A stretch of 64,000 bases of DNA from Linnemannia elongata (GCA_036320915.1 JAXBDG010000015.1:682001-746000), one strand, 5' to 3'; positions 45,482 through 57,498 are shown, counted from the first letter of the stretch. Program-made: numbers and translations. The notes: generated from the letters alone by a model not told the origin.

Positions 45482-48400
45482 TTAATGACGAACGCCCAAC
45501 TGAGCACTAAAGACACGGCGCTGGACACCGAGCCAAGAGGTAGGCGCAATGCGCTGGTGCTGAGAAATCACGTTATCCCGGATGCCCTTACGGAGCTGGT
45601 CGTGCCATGCAGAGGTCATCAACTGCTGCTCCCTGCGGACCTGGATCTCCATCTCGCGCATTTGGCGCTACAAAAGAAAAAGTGATTATGAGGCAACGAA
45701 AAATGTCAATCAACTTGATGTAAAGACCAGAATTGACAAATGTACAGGCAAAGAAGGACGACATACCTTGAGAGATTCAACCTCCTCTTCCTTGGTGGCA
45801 AGCTCGGTCTGCAAGGATTCGACAGCTTCGCTGTAGCCCTCGGCAGGCTGTTTAGTCTTACCGTCCTTGATCATAGCGTCCTGCTGAACAATGAACTACA
45901 AAAAAAAAGATATGAGGACAGTCTAGCAGCGTGAGAACAGATCGATTATTGCAGTATGGTCGAATCCAAAAAAAAAACCAAAAACAAACGTGAACAACAT
46001 CAAACAAATAAAAGCATACCTCCTTGGCACGGTTGAGCTTCATGCTATACTGGTTCATCTGCTGAGTCATCTGCTCGAGCTGTTGCTCCAAGTGGCGGTT
46101 CTTGGTCTCGAGTTGCTCTCGGGTATGAGCCTCCTGAGCCTCGCCCGACTGTGCACGCTCCTGCTGCAACATCCGATCGCGCTGCTCAAGCTCCAGCTTC
46201 GAAAGACCGTCCTTCTCAGTCAAGACCTGGTTCAACTGGGAGAGGTAGTGCTTGTTCTCGGCCTCGAGGGATTGAGTCTTCTCAATCAACTTGGCATACT
46301 CTTCTTGAAGGGCCAAGAATTCCTTACTGTTGCTCAGCTTCCACTCACCCAAAGCTGACATCCTGTCGCCTCCAACCATATGCACTATGCAAAATAAAAA
46401 AAAATAGACGATCGTTAGTGCCTTGCCAGATGGCAGCTATCATTTGTGTGACAACCCTTATGACCTTGCGATAGATGATAAAACTTACAGTCAGACTGGA
46501 CAATGACGAGCTCCTTCTTTGTCTGCTCAAGGTTGGTCTCCATCTCTGCAAGAGTCTTCTTGGTCTCGGAGAGTTCCTTCTCGCAGGAGTTCAAAGTCGA
46601 GCGAAGAGTAAACGCAACCTCGCTCTCATCACCCTTGCCACCACGGATGCGGTCAAGCTCGCTCTGAAGAATAATCTTGGCTTGGTGTTCCTCCAGATAA
46701 TCCTGTTCGAACTTGGCCTTGCTCTTGTTTGCATCATCTAACAAGTGCTGCAACACAGTAGCCTTGGATCCTCCCTCGTCCTGTGTTTCCTCCCTCAGCG
46801 ACTGAATCTCACGCTCCAAACGAGAAATCGTCAGCTTGAGCTCAGTGGTCTGAGCTGTTCGGTTCATCATTGAGCTCTCCATGTCATCAGTCTCCATATC
46901 CTGAAGGTCACTCGAGAGTGGTGTGCCCTGGTGGACGCCTGAGAACTCAAGTTCACGGATCTTGTCCTCCAAAAGCTGAATTTGCTCTGAATCACGCGTC
47001 CGATCGGCTTCGATCTGCTGGAACTGCTGGTTCTGAAGTCGAGCCTCATACTCGATCTTGTTCTTCTCCTTGGCCAATGAGCTGTTCTTGTCCTCGAGTG
47101 TCTGAATCTGCTCCTTGTACGACTCCATCAATGACTTAAAGGCAAGGACCTTGCGGTACTCCCCTTCAACCTCCTTGTTGCGATCCAGAAGCTCTGTGTT
47201 CTGGTCCTCGAGGACCTTCATCTGGCGACGGAGATCTGCACCCTCCTCAAGCTTCTTCTTGTACTTTTCAATCACATTCTCTGTCTTTTGGAGTTTGTCG
47301 ATTGCGTGTTTGTACTCGTCCAGCTTGTCCTTCAAACGCACCGCCTCATCAGCCTTGGCTCTCAAATCAGCTTCCTATAAAAAACGATAGAGTTACGAAT
47401 GAAAATTAGCGGCCGTGTTCATTCTAGGCGCTCTGTTGCTCTTGTCTGCGAGCATTATGAATACATTCTTTCTCTGTGCACGATTACTTACGGCTCTGGA
47501 AAGGTCGGAAATCGCCTTCAGCTGGTTATTGATTAGAATCTCCTGCTCTTGTCTGCGGTCCTCGCTCTTGCGCCTATTACATAATTATCAGATCCTGGTT
47601 AGCGTATATGCATCCATATCGCACTAGCATAAACTTGGTCAAATGTTAATCGTTTGACAAGAGAAACCAATGTAACTTACAAGTCCTGGCGCAGGTGATC
47701 GATCTCGGTACGCATTAAGAAGTCAGACTTTCCGCTCTGCGAAGCATGTGCTGAAGCCTTTTCCAGATCGCGTATCCTCTGCTTCAGCTCCTCCTTTTCA
47801 GTGAGCAACTCGTCCTATTCGACACGAAAAAACAACAACATATCCCGTGTCAGTCGCCAGTTGATATATTTCGAGAACAGAACATCGAGCACGCTTTAAG
47901 TAGAGGTGGCCTTACGTATTTTCTGTTCATGTTGGCAAGCTCCTGCATCAAGCTTTGGTTTCCACGCTCGAGTTCATCGCGCGACTGGTGCAATTGAGCC
48001 AGTTCTTGGTCCACACTGATCTCCTCCCTATATAATATATGCGATGAAACGATGGCTATATGAGTACCGGTTCAACAAAGTAAGCAGTTGAAAACTAAAC
48101 AATAGTCTGAAGCGGCAGAAAAAGGAATTGGACGACTTACATATCAGACTCTCTGGCAGACCCGCTGTTCAGAGCAAGAATGATCTAGATAATAACAGAG
48201 CAAAGTAAATATATGGTGTTGACCAGCTGTCAGATCCTGGGTCATGCGCACCACATTTGTATTTTCCTCATCAAAAACTTCTCTTTTATCCCTTTTTTTA
48301 AGACTCTTCTCCTTCCTTGTTATCTTTACCTGCTCGAGGGAGATCATGAGTGCATGCTGAGAGATCTCTGGCAGGGTCTGAATCTTTTGGATGTAGTGTT

Positions 48401-49263
48401 GGTTCCGATCACACTGGACCGCGACAGCAATCACCAGCTCGCAGAGCTTCAGGACCTCCAGGGAATCACCATCCTTGGCAATCATGTTGAGGTTGGGTGG
48501 ATCGAGCTTGGACAATGACTGGCCCTGCTTCTCTTCGAGGTAACGAGTGACCAACTTGTGCAGCTTCTTCAGGTTGTTGTACTTGTGGACCCAATTGTCG
48601 CCCATATCGGCCGAGCGGATCAATTTGAACCACTTCGGGTCACTAAATTGGGCAGCATTAAGCAAAGTGCGAATGCAGCATGGTCAGCGTTGTCATTGGA
48701 GGTTTTACAGGTAAAAAGTAAGACGGGGGTGGGGTGGGTATATCAAGAAAAGGACAGGGAAGGAAAGTGAAGTATGCCATGCAAGGAAGCAACAAGGGAA
48801 GCAGCAAAGGAAGGAAGGAAGGGGAGGGCTAGAGGGGCTCCTCTTTTTTTAGCTTCTCTCCGGGGCTTGGGTTAAAGATAACTATCCTTAATGCTCAGCT
48901 CAGCTCCTTTTCATTTCAGAGGAAAGCACAACAGCAAGAACTTACATGTCCGCGGCGACTTCGAACAGGATAATACCATCTGAAAGGTCAGAGATATGCC
49001 TGCATGGCCTGGAGATGTTTTCGAATGTGTTGACCTAAGGAAGGATGACCGCCCGTTTTGATAACAGCCAATAAAACGAAAAAGTGTCAGCGAAATATGG
49101 TACATTGTTGTTCTTTCTCCTCGGATTACGTGTTTGATACTTCTGAACTCTTGCCAGGGGGGAGCAAACGAAGGCTGGCAAGTGGAGAGCAAAGTGGTGT
49201 TGTTGAGGATGCATTGTTATTTACCCATTGCTCAAAGGCAGTGGCCAGCATGGTGATGTCCAT
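45482..49263 (-). CDS. HOK1: HOOK family dynein–cargo adaptor
   Basis: Hook proteins link cytoplasmic dynein to early endosomes in fungal hyphae. Eleven exons are inferred: 49263–49225, 49034–48946, 48642–48330, 48184–48141, 48027–47916, 47814–47681, 47573–47492, 47374–46489, 46384–46020, 45895–45767 and 45667–45482, giving 792 residues. Residues 1–147 form the Hook domain (MDITMLATAFEQWVNTF, LSDGIILFEVAAD, MGDNWVHKYNNLKKLHKL), which binds dynein light intermediate chain. From about 165 to 720 the chain is an almost continuous coiled coil. The C-terminus (QHQRIAPTSWLGVQRRVFSA) is the cargo-complex end. All joins preserve frame. This is the most intron-dense gene of the window, with several exons below 120 nt. 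Neighbours give no functional hint. Confidence 0.93.
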
Positions 49264-49820
49264 TGTCAGGGGTATTTATAGAGTAGTGTGTCCCGCTCGA
49301 CAGATGAGGACAGAGTGGACGGTGAGTGAAGGAGTGAGGGTGCGTGTGAAAGGAGAAAGAAGGGATGGATGATGTGTTGTTTGTAGAGGGGAAAAAAGAG
49401 TAGAGAGAGAGGGAGAGAGCGAGTAAGAGAAAAAGGAAGGTGAGATATGGGAGATAGGGGGAGGGGTGTGGACAGGATGCAGGATGGGGAGTGTGATGAC
49501 CTGTGAGAGAAGGGAACAAAGAAGACAAGAGAGACAAAAGGGGAGGGAACGAAAGGACTGAAAGGACAGACAGACAGACACAGCTGCTGACATTGACAGA
49601 AGGGCTGGACGGACACAGACACAGCCAACGCTTTGATTTTCTCAGGGACAGGCACAGAACTTAATCATTAAGGGCTGTTCTAGTCAATTGAATGTTCTTT
49701 TCGCTCTCTTGACTTTGCATTTCCAAAACGTTTTTTTTTTCATGGGGTGCGAGAAAAATGAATGTACTGGTCTTTTGATAAACTGAACAGCTCTATGATT
49801 TATTGTAAAAATGCCCTGGC
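49264..49820. other. Promoter region upstream of the HOOK gene
   Basis: The plus strand is G/A-rich (49300–49600), which on the transcribed minus strand is the same pyrimidine-rich leader seen elsewhere. The right part is the 3' region of the thioesterase gene. No gene. Confidence 0.5.
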
Positions 49821-50711
49821 TTAGATCCTGGCGCGGGTAGGGTTGACAAGACGACGAGGGGCAGGAGGCAAATCAGCGGTAGGATCGCCAATCTTCATCA
49901 TACCTTCAATCAACGACATCCCCAACTGCCGGTACTGCTCCCACTCGCCCGGGTATGCCTCCTTGTGGCCCATCTTCTCAAACAACTTGACCGGTACAAT
50001 CGTCTTGCCCTTGGGGTGCTTCGCCACCATTCTGGAGTACGCAATGCAGCACAACTTGTCCGGCAAATCCGCAATCGCATCGTTGGGATGGTTGCCCAGG
50101 TTGACTTGAGAGACACTGTTGATGGTGCTCTTTGGTGCCTTGGCGTCGATCGGGTCGATATCGTCCTCGTCCTCCTCCTCAACAACCACGTCCTCATCCC
50201 TGACAGGAGCAGCACCGTCGCTGATGCCGACTCCTTGCTCGATAGCGGCCGCAATCTCCAGCGTCTTGCGAACGGGTCGAGTTGTGCGCTTGATCGAGAA
50301 CCGATGTTGCATCCAGATCCACTTGTCGTCCCACGCAAAGATTCGGCTCGTGATCGTATACTTGCTGAACCTCGGCACTTCGGCCTTGAAGAAAAGCACT
50401 GTCTGGGCAAGACACATATCAAACTTGTGTCGATGTTGCCATCCTGGGAAGAGTAAGGTGCAGAGTTGGATCCGGGCGAAATCCATCATCTTGTTGTAGG
50501 ACGAGTTGTTGAGGTGGATGTTGAGGTCAAGATCATCGAACCAGACTCGGGAATGATACTTGCTGGCTTCGAGGAGTCCGATTGCTGGCTCGGTCAGGTT
50601 GCGGGCCTTGATAAAGTAGGACAAGGACCGGAGGGTGTAGACTCCTGGCAAACTCTTGGCGTGCAGCAAAGCCAGCAGCAGGATCAGCGCCTTTGTTGTA
50701 TCTGAGGGCAT
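49821..50711 (-). CDS. THEM6-like hotdog-fold thioesterase
   Basis: A single exon of 296 residues. The hotdog core (about 55–170) begins YHSRVWFDDLDLNIHLNNSS and continues YNKMMDFARIQLC, the pattern of 4-HBT/THEM6-type acyl thioesterases in which the Asp near D-x-N-x-H-x-N is catalytic. A preceding hydrophobic stretch (ALILLLALLHA) could anchor it to a membrane, as in THEM6. An acidic insertion (EEEDEDDIDPID) separates the core from the C-terminal part, which ends with VPVKLFEKMGHKEAYP. The start chosen is the ATG just after a Thr/Asn-rich leader. An open frame extends further upstream in the same phase but has low-complexity sequence. The substrate is unknown; acyl-CoA is inferred from the fold. 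Confidence 0.75.
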   Translation of the reverse strand: MPSDTTKALILLLALLHAKSLPGVYTLRSLSYFIKARNLTEPAIGLLEASKYHSRVWFDDLDLNIHLNNSSYNKMMDFARIQLCTLLFPGWQHRHKFDMCLAQTVLFFKAEVPRFSKYTITSRIFAWDDKWIWMQHRFSIKRTTRPVRKTLEIAAAIEQGVGISDGAAPVRDEDVVVEEEDEDDIDPIDAKAPKSTINSVSQVNLGNHPNDAIADLPDKLCCIAYSRMVAKHPKGKTIVPVKLFEKMGHKEAYPGEWEQYRQLGMSLIEGMMKIGDPTADLPPAPRRLVNPTRARI

Positions 50712-51513
50712 TTGGTCGACTTTGTTTTGTAGTTGGTGTGGAGTGGCGTAAAAGGGATGAGTGAGTGTTCTTGAATGAGCCGAGTTGATGAGAAATGAAC
50801 TTTTTGCTGTTGCTGTCGGCTGTTGTTGTATTGTGGTTGTTGGGGTGTGAATGTCGAAAAAGAGAGAGAAGAGAGAGAGAGAAAGAGAGAGTAAAGGAAG
50901 TGAAAAGAAAAAGCATAAACAAATAAACACTTCTCTATGGCAAGCAGGCAGTTTTGAGCTTGTTTGTCCCCGGCTCGGAAAAAAAAAAAAAAAGAGTTGA
51001 GCTTCCTAGCATGTGAGTGAGTACGACGCCACCCTGATTCGTCAAATTATTGAACCGATCATTTGCACACGAAAGAGACACAAGACACGAAAGAGAGAGC
51101 TTTCAACTCAAGAGATATGAACGCGTTCGAAAACGCGTTTCTTGGCACCCTAGGATGGTATCCAAACATCTGTAGAAAGACGACACGTAGGCGCACAGGG
51201 GGACCCGGATCGGCATTTCCTGGGGTTCCAGAGGAAGTTGTTCGTTTGCTTCACACTGAAACAGGCAGAGTGACTGCTGATGATGTCACTTAATACTTAA
51301 GCCTAGCTTGCCTCTCCTTTTACCTGATCCTTTTTTTCGCTACTCCATTCATCTTTCATCAACAAAACATCACACCAACCCGTCCGACTCCGAACTAACC
51401 AATCAACAAGTAAGCAAAGCAGGCTGCAAACAAGCAACAAAAAATAAGCAGGACGCCACAACCACTACCTTCCACCCACCGCAACAAATCCTTACAGCAA
51501 AACACACACAAAC
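50712..51513. promoter_or_regulatory. Divergent promoter between thioesterase and 96-residue protein gene
   Basis: The left side is G/A-rich, the mirror of a C/T-rich leader for the minus-strand gene. The right side (51350–51510) is A/C-rich with many CAAC words, typical of leaders of well-expressed fungal genes. A frame of 76 codons at 51063–51293 has no domain and is not called. Confidence 0.5.
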
Positions 51514-51804
51514 ATGAGCTCAACCCTGGACGCCGCAAACCCCAAAGCCCAAAACGACCCAGCAGCCGTCGAGTCCGAAAAGGCCATGCTCACCCAGTTC
51601 ACAAAGCCCAACACAGTCTACATGGTCGAACCCCTGGGCACCAACAAGGGCATCTGTCGTATCGAACCTAACGGCCAGAAATCCTGTGTCAAATTCCAGG
51701 CCCTTGAGGCTAAGCAGATGTTTACCTTCATGCAGGAGCAAGGCTTCTTTTGTACCATGAGTCTTGATCCTAAGGAGACAGCACTCGAGTGCAAACGCGT
51801 GTAG
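51514..51804 (+). CDS. Small four-cysteine protein, unknown
   Basis: A single exon of 96 residues with no signal peptide or membrane helix; I do not recognise it. A polar, Ala-rich first third is followed by a compact region with four cysteines: GIC-RIEPNGQ, KSCVKF, FFCTM and LECKRV at the very end. Hydrophobic residues alternate (TVYMVEP, KQMFTFMQ), suggesting a small beta/alpha fold stabilised by metal or disulphides. The long A/C-rich leader and a well-chosen start codon (AAACATGAG) support a real, probably strongly expressed gene. It might be restricted to this fungal lineage. Confidence 0.68.
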   Translation: MSSTLDAANPKAQNDPAAVESEKAMLTQFTKPNTVYMVEPLGTNKGICRIEPNGQKSCVKFQALEAKQMFTFMQEQGFFCTMSLDPKETALECKRV

Positions 51805-52748
51805 TTTCTGGCAACTGCGATAGTATTAGCAGCAACATCACCGCATCAGCAACATCTACAGAAACAACAGCTACAACAATCATTGTCACTCGACGGGCGC
51901 AGGAGGTCATCTCCGAACCACTAGCAACAACGAGACACCCATTCCCCACAACCTCTCAATTGACCCTGGGAAAAAAAAATCACAAAAACATGCAACACCT
52001 TTGTACATAACTCTCGTCTCCCACCCGTCGACACCACCGACAAAACCAACAACCATCCGTACAACCTTCACACTCACATCACACAACAAAAACAATCCGC
52101 CAAAGCAGTACAAACTTAGAAAACACCCTTCAATGGCCTCCCTAATATATCTTTTCAAATAAACAAACAGAGGAAAGACAGAAAAACGATTGTACAAGTG
52201 CTCTTGTTCCTGTTCCTGTTATTAGTCTCAAAGCGGGAGGAGAAGGTACTAGACTTCTTTTCTTGCAAACGTCATGGTGTCTCCAAACACAAGCGCTGAC
52301 GTGAGTAGTTTTCTCTAGACCGGCCGGAGCCTTTACTTCGTTTCAACTATGCAATCTAGTGCCACTTGCACTTCATTCTCCGACAATTTTTCTCTAACTC
52401 TCAGGTTCCAAACTTCAATTGCAATTCAAACAGGGGGGGATTGGTGGGGAAGTGCTGGATGTGTCTGAAAAAATCAATTTATTTGTGCGTATGGTTGCGT
52501 GCGTGTGTATGTGTGGGAAACGGCAAAGAAAATATTGTACAAAGATCCTGATTCCGCTGTTCCCTGCCTACGAATAAAACCCTTCATAAATGAAGCCGTC
52601 CTTACTTGTTGGTGCTGCGTGTTTTTTTTGTGGTAGCTCGAACAAGAGCGTTGTTTTGTGTTTTGTTCCGGAAAAATAATGGCGGTGGTAGTGATAGTAT
52701 GGTGTCGATGTAAAGGTGTGAAGGAGGAGAAATGGGGAGAAGCAGAGT
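51805..52748. other. Convergent spacer between the small gene and BZW1
   Basis: About 0.94 kb without a gene. The first 350 bp are A/C-rich and probably the 3' UTR of the small gene; an AATAAA occurs at 52157–52162. The remainder is AT-rich with the 3' region of BZW1. Confidence 0.5.
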
Positions 52749-55666
52749 TTACTCCTCGTCCTCAGAGTCATCCTCCTCGTCGCTGGCGTTCTTGAGCCAG
52801 TGAATAAAGGGCTCCATCTGCTTCATGAAGACAGTGCGTCCCTGGGTCTTGGAACCCTTCTCCGCCCAGTAGAGGATCGCGCTCTCGGACAAGACGTCGT
52901 TCTTGTACAACAGCTGGGAAACAGCACGGAACTGCTTGATGAAACGGGCGTCCTCGTAAAAGTTGACCTGGATCGTCTGCATCAAAGCAATCTCCGTCTT
53001 AGGGGAGGTGCAGAAGGCAGCGAGCAGCTTGCTGTACTGCTGAACCTGCTTCAAAATCTGGTTGTCGATCTGGTCGGAGCGAGTACCCCAGTCAACAGAG
53101 GCCATCATTCCTGTCCAGACCAATGGGATGAACTCGGGCTCGCCCAAACCACTCTCCTTGATCTGGGCCTTCAAGTAGGTCAAGCACTATATCCATAGCC
53201 AGTTCAAAAATTGCAAGGAATGTTAGAGGATATGAGTGATTTACTTCCCGTGCGCAACAGATATATAAACAGTCAACCAGATCAAAGATGTTTACCTCAG
53301 GGATCTTGCCCTCCTCAAGGAGGGTCTTGACGTTCTCAACAACGCTCTCCTTGCGCAGGATGAGCTGCTTCTTGTTCTGGAAGGTGACCAACTGCTTCAT
53401 GTCCTCGGCCTCAAAGTGGCGAGCAAAGCTGTCCTCGTCACGCTTGTTGGGAGGGAAGAAATCCAAAAGACGGTCGCTCATACCGGCCTTGTAAAGGTTG
53501 AGACCGAACTGGTCAACGTTCTGGTCAATCAAGTAGGTCTTGAAAACAGTGGTGACAAACTGAAGGGAGAGACCTAGCAAGATATAAATGAACGCAAACG
53601 ACGTTAATAGCCCATCCCATCTCATCATTTTTCTCTTTATGTCTCCTATGTCTCCTGTCCCCTGAGATAACTGATCCGAGTTTAAGTATGAAAGGCGTAT
53701 CTGCCTTTTCCTGGTTTAAGAACTTACCCTCCTTGACCAAGTGCTCCTTGAACAGGACAGAGAGAACGTTCAAGGTGGCGAGACCAGACGAGCAGAAGAG
53801 GCCAGTGGCCATGGCAAGCTTGTTGGTGTCCTCGGGGGTGAACTTGTTAATGTACTGAAGAAGGTTCATCAGGGTATCCTCGAAACCACGCTGCAAGTAC
53901 TTGTAACGGCGCATAAGCTTGTGGAACACATCCACATGCTTCCTGATGCTGGCAAGGTCATCCTGGGCCTGGAAGATGCTGAAAGGGCTAGCTGGGGTTC
54001 CGTCCTCGAGAAAAGTTCCACCGGGGGCTATTTTCCATTCATAATAAACGTAATGGTCAAGTAGGATGGAATCAAGGTCAGTCAATTGGTCAAGTGAGTC
54101 CACTCGTACATCATGAGAAAAGAAAGGAAATAAAAAGAGCAGTATGATTTTAACTGCGGCGAAATGGCAAAGGGAATAGGAAGTGCTTACCAAGGAGACG
54201 ACCAGCAATTAGAATTTCAAAGAGAGTCTCGGCGTAGCGTCTGTACTCAAGAGTGTTGCCTGCGGCATCCAACTTTACAGAGATTTCGTCAAGATTGCCT
54301 GGGGCAGCAGCAGCGAGCACGCTAATGAATGCGTCACGGAAAACTAATGGCCACGCAAATAAAATACCAAAGAAAAAAAATCACAGAGGTTTTTTAAATG
54401 TCAGTTTGTTTGATATAGTAGTTGCGTTGACTCGTTCTTTTCTCCCGACCTGAGCTAATCCCTAATATGTCTGATCCCGCGAGAGAAAAAGAAAAGATAA
54501 GTCGCCCCTTGTTCAATGGCATGCAATACGTTACCAGTGGGTTCAAACTTGGCAGTGGCCTTTTGAACTCCCTATTGGTTGTAAACAAAAAATACATAAG
54601 AAAAGGCTTTCTGTGAGTTCAAGCGGTTATAAGAACAAGGAGGCGGTGTCAAAAATATGCGGAGCCATTGGTTCAGCTGTCCTTTCTTTTCAGGCGCTTA
54701 ATTGCTACCAGGCCGGATAGTCGCAAAAATCAAAGAAAACTCGGCGTACCTTGCGTGGTCTGATCTTGACACCTTGAAGGACGGGCTATAAGATTGGAAC
54801 AAACAACAGCAACAAGAACGATCTGGTGTTAGTGATGGGATTACTCACAGGAAATAACGCCACTGTTCCCAAGAGATAAGCATATATTGACAAAATGAAG
54901 GAGTCAAGGAGTCCTGCATAAAAGAGGCTTCCGGGACAGACACCAAAAAGGCGGATGAAGCAGGGGAGAAAGACGAGAGATTGGCGAGGAGGAAGAACAA
55001 GCTCAACCAAAACATAAACAAAAAGTCGCAGCCCCTTGGATTCACAAGGGGCGGTCCATGCGCCATTTTTTTATGGTATTGGAGGTGGTGGTAAAACGGA
55101 GGATATGTGTCACGCGCGTCCCGGCGAGAGTTGGCTTGTTGTCTGGCTGGCTTGCTGGGGAGGAGAGAGGAACACTCTTCAAGAGTGAGAGACACTCGCA
55201 GGTATTCCTGCAAAATGCAACACCCCTCGTTTTCTTTTTGTTTGTTTGGACAAAGGGAAAGGACAGCCCCTCTCTTCTCTTTGCCATCTAATCCTTTTGT
55301 GTGTGGAGATGCTGCTGCAGTCGAGGAATGGCAGGGCGAGGAGAATGTTTCCTGCAGCAAGGGTGTCATCGGGTACTTGCTTTGTTGTTTGTTGTATATA
55401 GTGTGTGTATGTGGTACGTGTGTGTGTTTCCAATGGGGTTCCATGGCTGATGTGTATGTGTATGTTCATCTCTGTTGATCAGTTCCAACACAGCTGAGCA
55501 GATCCCCCCCTCTCCCTGATATTTTGGGTCTATTTTTTGTTTTATTTTCTCCCCGCACACGACTTTATTTTCCTGTGTTTCCTTGCCGTTGTGGAGAGAG
55601 AGCGACGAGCGATCCTGGTGTACGTGTTATTGTTGTTGTTACCTTGGCGTTCGCTGCGCTACTCAT
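52749..55666 (-). CDS. BZW1: eIF5-mimic protein (BZW1/5MP)
   Basis: 5MP proteins compete with eIF5 for eIF2 and eIF3 and so tune start-codon selection. Seven exons are inferred: 55666–55643, 54785–54750, 54571–54535, 54343–54191, 54027–53728, 53573–53296 and 53186–52749, giving 421 residues against 419 in human BZW1. The first exon codes only MSSAANAK; it is separated by an 857-nt intron from PVLQGVKIRPRK. Conserved blocks: LEYRRYAETLFEILIAG, LAPGGTF, FHKLMRRYKYLQRGFED, NKLAMATGLF and LVKEG. A C-terminal W2 domain (about 260–410) ends PFIHWLKNASDEED with acidic patches, the eIF2-binding AA boxes. The family is absent from budding yeast. The far-away first exon was found because it is the only short ATG exon that fits frame and the family start. 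Confidence 0.92.
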
Positions 55667-56405
55667 AAAGATGGTTACTGTTGAAAAGGGTGGAAAGGAG
55701 AGAGACTGGAGAGGTGTAGGAAGAAGAAAGGGCAGGCGCTGTGTTTGCTGGCTGGATGAGTTTGTTGGTTGGCTTGACGATGTAACTTTGGGTTTGGAAG
55801 AAGTTTTCCTGCCCTGCCCTTTATTGCCTCTGCGGCCAATTTCAATGACGTCACTTTATAGTCACGTGTGGAGGATCAAGTTCAATCTCCCAGCACGCAA
55901 ATACTCACGGTATCCTGGTGAAGAAGGACCAAGTACCTCGGCGCCTCACATAGTTCAGCCGGTAGCAGCTATGAACGATGGACCTAAAAAGGTTGCCTTT
56001 CAACAGACAAGATAGCTTCATATCAATGCAAGGGTAGAAAATGAGCACCGATCCGCGCTTTGATAAGAGGGACAATAAAAAAAACTGCGGATACTGCAAA
56101 AAAATCGAGCCTGGGAAAGGTTCACTTGACCAAAGGCAAAAGAAAGTACGTGCGCGGTATACAGCTTCCAACACCAATGGCTCGATCTGTCTGAAAGAAA
56201 ATGGAAAGCGTTGCGACCTTGGCCGCAGCACGACATAGGTGGAGGCGTCCGTGCGCCTCCATTCCCTCCTCTCCTACAAAAAAAAGTGAGAAAAAGTTGT
56301 GGCTTGTCGAAGGGCAAGAGAGCTGAAAGTTTCAGGCACCAACACTTTTCAACCATTCATTCGCACTTCTCCTTTCCTCACCTCCCTCCACATTCACTAA
56401 CGGAA
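55667..56405. promoter_or_regulatory. Bidirectional promoter, BZW1 / PTH2
   Basis: Two translation-related genes diverge from this 0.74-kb spacer. It contains an E-box CACGTG at 55863–55868 and, towards PTH2, a C/T-rich leader (56350–56400). Shared control is inferred, not shown. Confidence 0.5.
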
Positions 56406-57498
56406 ATGGACAAGTCATTCACCCTCGGACACGTGCTCTCTGCTGGAGCAGTTGGACTCTTGACCGGGTACTTCTTCTCCCAGTCCGCGCTCGTAAGTCT
56501 ATTATATCTCACAATTTATGCGTCAATTAGTGGCGAAAGGTCAGACACAAACAATAATAATATACTAACAATATCACAATGATCAAAATAGAAGTACAAG
56601 AGCAAGGAGGCTACCGCAACCGAAGAAAAGAACAAGAGCGCCAACAACAAGACAGGAGAGAAGAAACCCAAGGACAACAACAGCAAGCACACCAAGAAGG
56701 ATCAGGACATGATCGAGGAGGATTCAGAGAACTACTCCGAGAACGACGAGGATTTCACCGACGATGAAGAAGAAGATAGCGAGGACGAGGAGAACGAGGC
56801 TCTTGCTGATTTTGATCTTCAGGAGGAATATAAGATGGTAAGCCTTGCTGAAGTCATCATTTTATCATGAGACGTTGTCACCACTTCTATGTGCAGTGAC
56901 AGGAGGAGAGAACAAGGAAAGGGCCACGATGCTCATCGCGCGATGTTATCGTCTCCTTTTTTCCCGTCTTGCTAGGTCCTGGTCATCAGAACGGACTTGA
57001 ACATGGGCAAAGGAAAGGCTGCTGCCCAGTGCTGCCATGCGACGCTTGCCAACTACAAGGAGCTCAGCAGGAAGAGCCCCAAGGTAAACATGACTCTTTT
57101 GTTTGATTCTATCTTGATATCTGGTGGCATTCTCACGCAGGGTACTTATCCGCTCATCCTGTTCGAATTAGACTCTCGGTCGCTGGGAGTACTTTGGTCA
57201 GGCAAAGGTGACTCTCAAGGTCGACAACGAAGAAGACATGTAAGTGCCATCCATCATCCTTATCCGCATGCATACTCATTTCAGTCGCGAATCACCATAA
57301 CAGTCACTAACCGAGAGACATAATATTTGTTATAGGTTGATGTTGCAAGCACAGGCAATGAGCATTGGATTGGCAGCACACAGCATCCGCGACGCAGGAA
57401 GGACACAGATCGCCGCCGGCTCAAGGACAGTCCTCGCCATCGGACCCGGACCCATCAGCGTCGTCAACTCTATCACCGGAAAGCTCAAGCTCTACTAG
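56406..57498 (+). CDS. PTH2: Peptidyl-tRNA hydrolase 2 (Pth2/Bit1)
   Basis: It releases tRNA from peptidyl-tRNA that has dropped off ribosomes. Five exons are inferred: 56406–56492, 56592–56837, 56976–57083, 57172–57239 and 57336–57498, giving 223 residues. The N-terminal helix ([18 protein letters not shown]) matches the membrane-anchoring end of eukaryotic Pth2. A linker of about 75 residues follows, first Lys-rich and then very acidic ([13 protein letters not shown]), longer than in human. The catalytic core is complete: [60 protein letters not shown] and a final TGKLKLY. The gene stands head-to-head with BZW1. Confidence 0.95.

Noticed and set aside
51063..51293. 76-codon plus-strand frame upstream of the small four-cysteine gene
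   Set aside because: No recognisable motif, and it lies in the promoter interval of two divergent genes; too weak to call.
54849..54960. Alternative first exon of BZW1 ending before a GTGAGT donor
   Set aside because: The frame it gives (ending LLGTVALFP) has no start resembling the family, whereas MSSAANAK joined to PVLQGVKIRPRK fits well.
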